In this document: piece by piece, positions 1 to 5,986 of the stretch
Layout of the letters: each line of letters begins with the position of its first letter
Position numbering within the stretch: position 1 is the first letter of the stretch
Source: DASSKW01 sp035690065
GTDB taxonomy: Bacteria; Pseudomonadota; Gammaproteobacteria; Natronospirales; REEB76
Direction of reading: 5' to 3'
DNA: 18,159 nucleotides
NCBI GenBank assembly: GCA_035690065.1
Contig: DASSKW010000008.1
Location: 1-18,159 of the forward strand
Translations under genes and position numbers: made by a program
The notes under the pieces: model-generated
Database searches by the model: none
What the model saw: the letters and a program-made list of their open reading frames with translations, nothing else
What the model was told of the DNA's origin: nothing

Positions 1-702
1 AGGGAACATGGGCAGGCCATCTGCTCCACCATACGGCCCGACCGCCGTGCGTCGGAGTGCGATCACATGCGCGCAGGTGCCCAACACGGCGGCGATGTCT
101 TCCACCAGAGTCCGGACATACGTGCCTTTCGAGCAGCGCACCATCAATCCCATGCTGTCGGCATCGTGCCGGAGCAGCGTCAGCTCCCGGATGTTGACCG
201 TGCGTGGGGCACGTTCCACTTCCACGCCTTCGCGCGCCAGATCGTAAAGCCGCTGACCCTGATGCTTGAGGGCGGAATACATGGGTGGTATCTGCTGGAT
301 CTCGCCCTTGAAACCGGACAGCGCCCGCTCGATGACTGTCACGGTCAGTTTCGGTACTGCACGGGTCTCGACGACTTCACCTTCGGCATCGCCGGTGCGG
401 GTGCGCACCCCAAGGCGCGCGGTCACGGCATACAGCTTGTCGGAATCGAGCAGGAACGAGGAGACCTTGGTGGCTTCACCGAAGCACAGCGGCAACAAGC
501 CGCTCGCGAGTGGATCAAGGCTACCGGTATGGCCGGCCTTGCGGGCGTTGAACAGGCGTCGCACATGCTGCAAGGCCTGATTCGAGGTCATCCCGGTGGG
601 TTTGTCCAGCAACAGCACCCCGTTCACATCGCGATATTCGCGACGTCGCTGTCCCTGCGGTCTGGTTTGCTTTGCTTCGTGCGACAACGGCTCGTCGGTC
701 AT
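1..702 (-). CDS. truB: tRNA pseudouridine(55) synthase TruB (C-terminus beyond window)
   Basis: TruB converts U55 in the T-loop of elongator and initiator tRNAs to pseudouridine in the cytoplasm. The 234 residues visible cover the catalytic domain. Motif GHTGSLDPLASG lies at residues 57-68 with catalytic Asp63, the conserved Tyr91 sits in KLYAVTARLG, PPMYSALKHQG is at about 139-149, and CSKGTYVRTLVEDI is at 190-203. The C-terminal PUA-like domain (roughly 70 residues of a usual ~305) is cut off by the left edge. The start ATG at 702 shares one base with the rbfA stop (TGATG), which indicates translational coupling. A GGGAG lies about 13 nt upstream, rather far for a Shine-Dalgarno site. This is the last gene seen of the rimP-nusA-infB-rbfA-truB operon. 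Recognition is certain; the partial state reflects the window edge only. Confidence 0.97.
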   Translation of the reverse strand, partial: MTDEPLSHEAKQTRPQGQRRREYRDVNGVLLLDKPTGMTSNQALQHVRRLFNARKAGHTGSLDPLASGLLPLCFGEATKVSSFLLDSDKLYAVTARLGVRTRTGDAEGEVVETRAVPKLTVTVIERALSGFKGEIQQIPPMYSALKHQGQRLYDLAREGVEVERAPRTVNIRELTLLRHDADSMGLMVRCSKGTYVRTLVEDIAAVLGTCAHVIALRRTAVGPYGGADGLPMFP

Positions 703-1079
703 CAGGAGTCTGTCTCTCCCGGACCTTTCTTGTCGCGATTGGCCTGATTGATCAGCGCGGTGAGATGCGCAGCCCGTTCGAGTACGTCGTCCTGGGCGAA
801 ATGCAATTCCGGGATGCTGCGCATCTTGAGCATCTTGCCCAGCAGATGACGCAGGTAACCGGCCGCATGTTGCAGCGCGGCGAGTACTTCCGGTTGCGGT
901 CCGTCTTGACCCAGCACCGAGATCAGCACCTTGGCATGGGACAGATCACGAGTGACGTCGACTTTGGTCACCGTCACCAGTCGCACCCGTGGGTCCTTGA
1001 CCTCGCGACGGATCAGCTCCGACAGCTCACGCTGCAACTGCCCGGCGACCCGGCTGGAACGTTCGAATTCGCGTGCCAT
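702..1079 (-). CDS. rbfA: 30S ribosome-binding factor RbfA
   Basis: RbfA is a small KH-fold protein that binds the 30S subunit near helix 1 of 16S rRNA and assists late maturation and cold adaptation. The 125-residue length is close to the 133 of E. coli. The N-terminus (MAREFERSSRVAGQLQREL) and the KPDPRV-like turn (VKDPRVRLVTVTKVDVTRD, residues about 27-45) are family hallmarks, followed by the helix AALQHAAGYLRHLLGKML and RSIPELHF of the KH domain. The C-terminal tail is short. The gene starts 18 nt after infB and its stop overlaps the truB start by one base. The Shine-Dalgarno match is weak (GAGTGGG about 8 nt upstream). It works with RimP, encoded upstream in the same operon, in 30S assembly. 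Confidence 0.97.
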   Translation of the reverse strand: MAREFERSSRVAGQLQRELSELIRREVKDPRVRLVTVTKVDVTRDLSHAKVLISVLGQDGPQPEVLAALQHAAGYLRHLLGKMLKMRSIPELHFAQDDVLERAAHLTALINQANRDKKGPGETDS

Positions 1080-1097
1080 ATCAGCAGCCCACTCGCG

Positions 1098-3605
1098 TCA
1101 GATCGCGCGTGCGACTTCCACACGCTCGTAACATTCGATCTGGTCACCGGCGTGAACGTCGTTGTAATCCTTGACGCCGATACCGCATTCGGTGCCGGCC
1201 CGGACTTCGGCGACGTCATCCTTGAAACGGCGCAGCGATTCCAGCTGACCTTCGTAGATGACTACGTTGTCGCGCAAGACGCGGATCGGCAGATTGCGTT
1301 TGACCGAGCCTTCGATCACCAGGCAACCCGCGACTGCGCCCATCTTTGAAGACCTGAATACATCGCGCACTTCCGCCAGGCCGACGATCTGCTCGCGCAG
1401 CTCGGGCTTGAGCATGCCGCTCACGGCTTTCTTCACATCATCAATCGCTTCGTAGATCACGCTGTAATAGCGCACGTCCACGCCGGACTCCGAGATCAAG
1501 CGACGCGCGCCGCCATCGGCACGCACGTTGAAACCGATGATGACCGCTTTGGAGGCCATCGCAAGATTGACGTCAGACTCCGTGATACCGCCGACACTGC
1601 TGGCGATGACCTTGACCTTGATCTCATCGGTCGAGAGCTGGGTCACGGCATCGCGTAATGCTTCGGCACTGCCCTGTACATCCGATTTGATCAGCAGGTT
1701 GAGTCCCGCCAGCGTGTCTTCCTGCAACTGCTGGAACACGTCGTCGAGTTTGGCAGCCTGCTGACGCGCGAGTTTCACGTCGCGGATCTTGCCCTGGCGA
1801 TACAGCGCGACTTCACGCGCCTTGCGTTCATCCGGCACCACCACGGCTTCGTCGCCGGCATTCGGCGTGCCGGACAAACCCAGCACCAATGCCGGCATGG
1901 AAGGCCCGGCCTCTTCGATGCGTTTGCCGTCTTCGTCGAACATCGCACGTACCCGGCCGAATTCCTGGCCGGCGAGCAGGATGTCGCCATTCTTGAGCAA
2001 TCCACGCTGTATCAGAACGGTCGCGACCGAACCGCGGCCTTTCTCCAGACTCGACTCGAGCACGAAGCCGGAAGCCGGGCCGGAAGCAACTGCCGCCAAC
2101 TCGAGTACTTCGGCCTGCACCAGGATCGAATCGAGCAACTTGTCCACGCCCTCACCGCTCTTGGCGGAGACCGGCACGAAGATATTTTCGCCACCCCATT
2201 CTTCGGAGATGATCTCGTGCTGCGCCAGCCCGCTACGCACGCGTTCAAGATCCGCTTCCGGTTTGTCGATCTTGGTGACTGCGACCACGATCGGCACTTC
2301 GGCGGCCCGCGCATGCTGAATCGCCTCGACGGTCTGCGGCATCACGCCGTCGTCAGCAGCAACCACCAGCACCACGATATCCGCGACGTTGGCACCGCGT
2401 GCACGCATCGCAGTGAATGCAGCATGACCCGGGGTATCCAGGAACGTGATGACGCCTTTCTCGGTCTCGACACGGTATGCGCCGATATGCTGGGTGATGC
2501 CGCCAGCTTCGCGCGCAGCGACTCGTGTGCGACGGATGTAATCCAGCAATGAGGTCTTGCCGTGATCGACGTGACCGACGATGGTCACCACCGGTGGACG
2601 TGTGACCCGTTCGCCTTCGTGCTCGACCTGCAACACCTGTTCCTCAAGAGCGTTTTCCTTGAGCAGCTTGGCCTTGTGACCCATCTCGTCGACCACGATG
2701 GCCGCGGTGTCCTGATCGATCACCTGATTGATGGTGGCCATGGCGCCCATGTTCATCATCACCTTGATGACCTCGGTCGCCTTAACAGCCATGCGTTGCG
2801 CAAGTTCACCCACCGTGATGGTCTCGGGTATCGAGACTTCACGCACCTGTGGCCCGACCGGTTTCTCGAAACCGTGCTTGGAATCCATCTGCAAGTTGAC
2901 CGCGGATTTCGTCTTCCCCGGTTTTTTCTTGCGCCGCCCGGAGGTGGCATGCGCCACATGCAATTCGGTACGGCCGTATTTCGTTTGCTTGTCATCGGCC
3001 GAAGCCGGAGTCGCGGGCTTGCGCGGCACTGCAGCGCGCATCCGGCGATCTTCCGCTTCGGCTTCGCGCCGCGCGTCGGCTTCAGCCTTGCGGCGCTCGG
3101 CGTCTGCCCGCGCCTGAGCGTCTTCCTCGGCCTTCTGCTTGGCTTCTTCTTCGTGCTTGCGCTGACGTTCGGCGTCTTCGACCGCCTGTTTCTCGGCACG
3201 TGCCGATGCCAGACGATCCTCTTCCTCGCGCAGCTTCGCCAGCTCGGCTTCGCGTGCTGCATCTTCCTCGGCGCGACGCTTGGCATCTTCCTCGATGACT
3301 GCGCTGCGTTTCACATAGGTACGCTTCTTGCGCACCTCGATGCTGACCGTCTTGGCCCGGCCTTGCGAACCAGTGAGTTTGATTTCCGATACGCTGCGAC
3401 GCTTGAGTGTGATCTTGCGCGGTTCGCCCGCGACACCTTCGCCGTGGCTATGCCGCAGATGGGTCAGGAGCTGCAGTTTCTGTTCATCACTGATAGCCGC
3501 ATCCGGGTCGACAAGTTCGATACCGGCTTCAGCCAATTGGGTAAGCAACCGATCGACCGGCGTACCTACCACTTCGGCAAATTGTTTGACTGTAACTTCG
3601 GCCAT
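1098..3605 (-). CDS. infB: Translation initiation factor IF2
   Basis: IF2 is the GTPase that brings fMet-tRNA to the 30S P site and promotes subunit joining. The 835 residues show a first IF2_N domain (1-55), a Glu/Arg/Ala/Lys-rich linker predicted helical or coiled-coil (about 104-192), a basic segment, and a second IF2_N domain (about 255-315). The G domain follows: G1 GHVDHGKT 344-351, G2 GGITQHIGAY from 368, G3 DTPGH 390-394, G4 TKID 444-447, G5 SAK 480-482. Domain II, the central domain and the C2 fMet-tRNA-binding region follow, with VIYEGQLESLRRFKDD (782-797) and ECGIG as C-terminal hallmarks. G4 normally reads NKID; Thr replaces Asn here. The start ATG has GAGGAA about 9 nt upstream and sits 20 nt after nusA. 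The initiator tRNA that IF2 recruits is encoded upstream in the same cluster. Confidence 0.98.
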   Translation of the reverse strand: MAEVTVKQFAEVVGTPVDRLLTQLAEAGIELVDPDAAISDEQKLQLLTHLRHSHGEGVAGEPRKITLKRRSVSEIKLTGSQGRAKTVSIEVRKKRTYVKRSAVIEEDAKRRAEEDAAREAELAKLREEEDRLASARAEKQAVEDAERQRKHEEEAKQKAEEDAQARADAERRKAEADARREAEAEDRRMRAAVPRKPATPASADDKQTKYGRTELHVAHATSGRRKKKPGKTKSAVNLQMDSKHGFEKPVGPQVREVSIPETITVGELAQRMAVKATEVIKVMMNMGAMATINQVIDQDTAAIVVDEMGHKAKLLKENALEEQVLQVEHEGERVTRPPVVTIVGHVDHGKTSLLDYIRRTRVAAREAGGITQHIGAYRVETEKGVITFLDTPGHAAFTAMRARGANVADIVVLVVAADDGVMPQTVEAIQHARAAEVPIVVAVTKIDKPEADLERVRSGLAQHEIISEEWGGENIFVPVSAKSGEGVDKLLDSILVQAEVLELAAVASGPASGFVLESSLEKGRGSVATVLIQRGLLKNGDILLAGQEFGRVRAMFDEDGKRIEEAGPSMPALVLGLSGTPNAGDEAVVVPDERKAREVALYRQGKIRDVKLARQQAAKLDDVFQQLQEDTLAGLNLLIKSDVQGSAEALRDAVTQLSTDEIKVKVIASSVGGITESDVNLAMASKAVIIGFNVRADGGARRLISESGVDVRYYSVIYEAIDDVKKAVSGMLKPELREQIVGLAEVRDVFRSSKMGAVAGCLVIEGSVKRNLPIRVLRDNVVIYEGQLESLRRFKDDVAEVRAGTECGIGVKDYNDVHAGDQIECYERVEVARAI

Positions 3606-3625
3606 GGCGACGTTCCTCGCTCGTT

Positions 3626-5131
3626 TTACTTCTGCTGCGCCTCTTCACCTGCGAACCAGGGTGCGCGCGCGGTCATGATGAGTTGTGCAGCACGGGTCTC
3701 GTCGAGTCCTTCGACGTCCTTGATATCGTCCACCGCCTGCTCGGCCAACTCTTCCATGGTGGTGATGCCTTGAGCGGCGAGCCGGAATGCCAGCGCCTTG
3801 TCCATGCCTTCCATATCCAGCAGGTCCTGCGCGGGCTCGGTATCGCCCATCTCTTCTTCGCTGGCGATAGCCTGGGTCAGCAACACGTCACGGGCGCGGC
3901 CACGCAGTTCCTCGACTACTCCTTCATCGAATTCCTCGATGTTGAGCAATTCTGCTGCCGGCACGTAGGCGATCTCCTCGATGCTGGAGAATCCTTCCTG
4001 TACCAGGATCGCGGCGACGTCTTCATCCACATCGAGCTGTTGCATGAACAACTGCTGCAGCGTCTGCATCTCGGCTTCGCTCTTCTGCGTCGCCTGTTCC
4101 TGGGTCATCACGTTCAGTTCCCAACCGCTGAGCTGGGTCGCAAGCCGCACGTTCTGGCCGCCGCGGCCGATGGCCTTGGCCAGATTGTCCTCGGATACTG
4201 CGATATCCATGCTGTGCGATTCCTCGTCCATGACGATGGATTGCACTTCAGCCGGTGACATGGCGTTGATGACGAACTGCGCCTGGTTGTCGTCCCACGG
4301 CACGATATCCACGCGCTCACCCGACAGTTCATTCGATACCGCTTGTACGCGCGAACCGCGCATGCCTACGCAGGCGCCGACTGGATCGATGCGCGAATCG
4401 TTGCTTTTCACGGCAACCTTGGCGCGCGCACCCGGATCGCGGGCCGCACCCTTGATCTCGATCAGGCCCTGTCCGACTTCCGGCACTTCCAGCTTGAACA
4501 GTTCGATCAGGAATTGCGGCGCAGTGCGCGTGACGAATAACTGCGGACCACGCAGCTCAGCACGTACTTCGCGCAGATATCCACGGATGCGATCACCGGT
4601 ACGTACCGCTTCACGCGGGATCATCTCTTCGCGCGCGATGAAGGCTTCGGCATTGTTGCCGAGATCGATATACACGTTGCCGCGTTCGACCCGCTTGACC
4701 ACGCCGGTGACCAGATCACCAACTCGTTCCTGATAGGCTTCAACGACCTGCGCACGCTCGGCCTCGCGCACCTTCTGCACGATCACCTGCTTGGCAGTCT
4801 GTGCGGCGATACGGCCAAAGGCGACCGATTCCATCGGCTCCTCGATGAAGTCGCCCACCTTGGAATCCGGCTTCACGTCGAGCGCATCCATGAGCCGCAG
4901 TTCGTGTTCCGGTTCTTCCAGCACTTCGTCGTCGGCTTTCACTTCCCAACGGCGGAAGGTCTCGTAATCGCCGGTCTGACGGTCGATGGCGACGCGCACC
5001 TCGATCTCACTACCGTGCTTCTTGCGCGTCGCGGAGGCCAATGCTGCTTCCAGCGCTTCGAAGATCACGCTTTTGTCCACGCCCTTCTCGTTCGAGACGG
5101 CATCTACGACCAGTAATATCTCTTTGTTCAT
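3626..5131 (-). CDS. nusA: Transcription termination/antitermination factor NusA
   Basis: NusA binds RNA polymerase and nascent RNA, stabilises pause and terminator hairpins, and takes part in antitermination. From the chosen start the product is 501 residues (E. coli 495). It shows the polymerase-binding N-terminal domain (1 to about 130), S1 domain (about 135-200, GDLVTGVVKRVERGNVYIDL), KH1 (GACVGMRGSRVQAVSNEL, 252-269), KH2 (AIGRGGQNVRLA, 320-331) and two acidic repeats (about 365-420 and 435-490) of the gammaproteobacterial type. The frame is open for 11 more codons upstream to an ATG at 5164, but the protein family begins MNKEILLVV, so ATG 5131 is preferred. An AGGG lies 3 nt before it. 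A 168-bp hairpin-rich gap separates it from rimP, and infB follows after 20 bp. Confidence 0.97.
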   Translation of the reverse strand: MNKEILLVVDAVSNEKGVDKSVIFEALEAALASATRKKHGSEIEVRVAIDRQTGDYETFRRWEVKADDEVLEEPEHELRLMDALDVKPDSKVGDFIEEPMESVAFGRIAAQTAKQVIVQKVREAERAQVVEAYQERVGDLVTGVVKRVERGNVYIDLGNNAEAFIAREEMIPREAVRTGDRIRGYLREVRAELRGPQLFVTRTAPQFLIELFKLEVPEVGQGLIEIKGAARDPGARAKVAVKSNDSRIDPVGACVGMRGSRVQAVSNELSGERVDIVPWDDNQAQFVINAMSPAEVQSIVMDEESHSMDIAVSEDNLAKAIGRGGQNVRLATQLSGWELNVMTQEQATQKSEAEMQTLQQLFMQQLDVDEDVAAILVQEGFSSIEEIAYVPAAELLNIEEFDEGVVEELRGRARDVLLTQAIASEEEMGDTEPAQDLLDMEGMDKALAFRLAAQGITTMEELAEQAVDDIKDVEGLDETRAAQLIMTARAPWFAGEEAQQK

Positions 5132-5182
5132 GGCCCTGTCATCCAATTTGCTGCAACGCAGCACGTTTTCGCTCAGTATGTC

Positions 5183-5200
5183 CGGTAAATGGATTTACCG
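5183..5200. repeat. Perfect 8-bp inverted repeat upstream of nusA
   Basis: The plus strand reads cggtaaatggatttaccg: two perfect 8-bp arms with a 2-bp centre. As RNA it forms a 7-bp stem with a 4-nt loop. As DNA it has the symmetry of a dimeric repressor or activator site. It lies 52-69 bp upstream of the nusA start and overlaps the spacer of a weak promoter-like sequence. Which use applies, if any, cannot be told from sequence. Confidence 0.5.
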
Positions 5201-5239
5201 TCATTTTCCAGCCGTCTGCGACTGGGAAATGGAGAAAAT

Positions 5240-5256
5240 CGCGGATTCATTCCGCG
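5240..5256 (-). terminator. Weak terminator-like hairpin in the rimP-nusA gap
   Basis: The minus strand reads CGCGGA-ATGAA-TCCGCG and is then followed by ATTTTCTCC. The 6-bp stem is GC-rich but the U-tract is only four residues, one base after the stem. It may cause a pause or partial termination. On the plus strand the stem can extend to 11 bp with flanking A and T runs, so it could also act on opposite-strand transcripts. Full termination is unlikely because nusA and infB lie downstream in the same operon. Confidence 0.35.
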
Positions 5257-5268
5257 GTTTTCGAGCCT

Positions 5269-5292
5269 GGAAAAACCAGGGATGGCTTTTCC
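5269..5292 (-). repeat. Ten-bp hairpin just after rimP
   Basis: In the transcript GGAAAAGCCA pairs with UGGUUUUUCC around the loop UCCC (one G-U pair), starting 7 nt after the rimP stop codon. A competing smaller hairpin, CCUGG-UUUUU-CCAGG at 5266-5280, shares its 3' side, so the two cannot coexist. No U-tract follows. It could protect the 3' end of a rimP message or form a pause site before nusA; this is inference. Confidence 0.45.
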
Positions 5293-5299
5293 CGCTCGA

Positions 5300-5734
5300 T
5301 CAGAACTTCGGCACCAGATGTGCCTTGCCCATTCGCGTGAATGGCAAGCGGAACAGCGTGCCCTCCACGTCCACCAAAATCTCTTCGCCCTCGACGCCCG
5401 CAAGGATGCCTGCGAAGCGGCGCCGTCCATCGAGCGGCAGCGTCAATTCCAGTTTCACGCGCTGCCCGGCGAAATGCTCAAAATCCGTCAGCTTGCGCAA
5501 CGGCCGGTCCAATCCCGGCGAAGATACTTCCAGGGAATACGCTCCCGGGATCGGGTCCTCGACGTCCAGTACGCTGCTTACCTGCCGGCTGACCCGCTCG
5601 CAATCATCGAGCGTCACACCGTCCGGCTGGTCTATGTAGAGCCGCAGCAGACCACCATGGAACTCCAGTTCCACCAGCTCGTAGCCCAGGCTGGCCACCA
5701 CCGGTTCCAGCATATTCAGCAGCGTCTCGCGCAT
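5300..5734 (-). CDS. rimP: Ribosome maturation factor RimP
   Basis: RimP (formerly YhbC) acts in 30S subunit maturation, binding near S12. The 144 residues match the usual ~150. The N-terminal alpha/beta domain begins MRETLLNMLEPVV and includes GYELVELEF and LYIDQPDGVTLDDCERVSRQ. The signature LEVSSPGLDRPL is at residues 68-79, followed by a small C-terminal SH3-like domain ending HLVPKF. ATG 5734 is chosen because it gives the normal N-terminus; GGATGGG lies 5 nt upstream. A GTG at 5752 and an ATG at 5872 are in frame upstream without a stop, but that stretch is filled by RNA hairpins. It is the first protein gene after the tRNA and leader, and is followed by the hairpin-rich gap before nusA. 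Confidence 0.95.
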   Translation of the reverse strand: MRETLLNMLEPVVASLGYELVELEFHGGLLRLYIDQPDGVTLDDCERVSRQVSSVLDVEDPIPGAYSLEVSSPGLDRPLRKLTDFEHFAGQRVKLELTLPLDGRRRFAGILAGVEGEEILVDVEGTLFRLPFTRMGKAHLVPKF

Positions 5735-5756
5735 CCTGACCCATCCAAGCACAAAC

Positions 5757-5781
5757 AAAAAATGGGCTCGAGGCCCATTTT
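5757..5781 (-). terminator. Intrinsic terminator directly upstream of rimP
   Basis: The minus strand forms a 9-bp stem AAAATGGGC/GCCCATTTT around the loop CTCGA, and the T-run reaches six (5757-5762). It ends 22 nt before the rimP ATG. The A-run on the 5' side makes it usable in both directions. Because it precedes an essential operon it should be only partly active or conditional. Confidence 0.8.
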
Positions 5782-5789
5782 CCAGTTGA

Positions 5790-5806
5790 TCCTGCCGAAA
5801 GCAGGA
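5790..5806 (-). repeat. Leader hairpin 4 (6-bp stem)
   Basis: The transcript reads UCCUGC-UUUCG-GCAGGA, a perfect 6-bp stem with a 5-nt loop and no U-tract. It is the fourth in the run of five hairpins between the tRNA and rimP. Confidence 0.5.
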
Positions 5807-5821
5807 CCCCAAGACAACAAA

Positions 5822-5838
5822 CCCCGGCTTGGCCGGGG
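5822..5838 (-). repeat. Leader hairpin 3 (7-bp GC stem)
   Basis: The transcript reads CCCCGGC-CAA-GCCGGGG followed by UUUGUUGU. The stem is strong, the loop short, and the U-tract interrupted, so it is a possible weak terminator or pause hairpin. Its 5' arm repeats the CCCCGGC found in the tRNA terminator at 5885-5891, so its 3' arm could pair with either copy. Confidence 0.55.
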
Positions 5839-5845
5839 CTCGAAA

Positions 5846-5864
5846 CGACGGTGCCTGACCGTCG
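5846..5864 (-). repeat. Leader hairpin 2 (7-bp stem)
   Basis: The transcript reads CGACGGU-CAGGC-ACCGUCG followed by UUUCG. The stem is perfect over 7 bp with a 5-nt loop. The U-tract is only three, so it is not a convincing terminator. It lies between the tRNA terminator and hairpin 3. Confidence 0.5.
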
Positions 5865-5873
5865 CTGGACATG

Positions 5874-5892
5874 AAAAAGCCCCTGCCGGGGC
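5874..5892 (-). terminator. Intrinsic terminator of the initiator tRNA gene
   Basis: The minus strand reads GCCCC-GGCA-GGGGC followed by TTTTT, a compact GC-rich stem with an immediate T-run, starting 17 nt after the tRNA CCA end. It would release a short tRNA precursor. Readthrough feeds rimP-nusA-infB. Confidence 0.8.
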
Positions 5893-5909
5893 CCACGTCA
5901 CCAGAAACT

Positions 5910-5986
5910 TGGTAGCGGGGGCAGGATTTGAACCTGCGACCTTCGGGTTATGAGCCCGACGAGCTGCCAGACTGCTCCACCCCGCA
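5910..5986 (-). tRNA. Initiator tRNA-fMet (CAT)
   Basis: This is a 77-nt tRNA with CCA encoded and anticodon CAT at 5950-5952 (loop CTCATAA). Initiator identity is clear. The anticodon stem ends in three G-C pairs (TCGGG/CCCGA), the D stem has A11-U24 (GAGC/GCTC), and the 1-72 pair is a mismatch. The acceptor arms are TGCGGGG and CCCCGCT, so the mismatch is U1-U72 rather than the C1-A72 of E. coli. T arm GCAGG-TTCAAAT-CCTGC and variable loop AGGTC are standard. It carries formyl-Met to the start codon via IF2, encoded downstream. Its place ahead of rimP-nusA-infB corresponds to metY of E. coli. It has its own promoter at 6001-6029 and terminator at 5874-5892. Confidence 0.98.

Larger units (their letters stand above)
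5132..5299 (-). promoter_or_regulatory. Hairpin-rich leader between rimP and nusA
   Basis: This 168-bp gap is wide for an otherwise compact operon. In the transcript it can form five successive hairpins: 5269-5292 (10-bp stem, one G-U), 5240-5256 (6 bp), 5209-5224 (6 bp, one G-U), 5183-5200 (7-8 bp) and 5150-5162 (5 bp). None has a full U-tract, but the second is followed by AUUUUC. A weak promoter-like pair (ATGACG, 18 bp, CATACT) lies at about 5176-5205, across the palindrome. No plausible small ORF was found. The hairpins are seen directly. A role in NusA-sensitive pausing, partial termination or RNA processing is inference. Confidence 0.5.
5735..5909 (-). promoter_or_regulatory. rimP leader: tandem hairpins with attenuator-type terminator
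   Basis: The 175 nt between the tRNA and rimP can fold into five successive hairpins in the transcript: 5879-5892 (terminator), 5846-5864 (7 bp), 5822-5838 (7 bp, CCCCGGC/GCCGGGG), 5790-5806 (6 bp) and 5759-5781 (9 bp, terminator). A premature terminator just before rimP has been described computationally in gammaproteobacteria as the rimP leader (established, from memory). Together with the tRNA terminator it means rimP-nusA-infB expression from the tRNA promoter depends on reading through two terminators. The effector is unknown. NusA, encoded downstream and able to modulate hairpin-dependent termination, is a natural candidate, but this is inference. Confidence 0.7.

Noticed and set aside
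67..1349. Plus-strand open frames of over 220 codons opposite truB, rbfA and the infB end
   Set aside because: They are shadows created by codon bias in GC-rich genes. They have no ribosome site or recognisable family.
3030..3294. Repetitive-looking stretch in infB as a DNA repeat
   Set aside because: It encodes the Glu/Arg/Ala/Lys-rich helical linker typical of proteobacterial IF2; no exact repeat unit is present.
2562..3773. Plus-strand 403-codon open frame
   Set aside because: It is antisense to the N-terminal half of infB and the end of nusA. Its composition mirrors the Glu/Arg/Ala-rich linker and it shows no domain.
5132..5164. Longer NusA start at 5164
   Set aside because: The family begins MNKEILLVV, and the 11 added residues fall on a small hairpin.
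5189..5953. Plus-strand 254-codon open frame ending in AGAGFEPATFGL
   Set aside because: This ending is a well-known artefact of translating the antisense strand of a tRNA gene. The frame also runs through hairpins and antisense to rimP.
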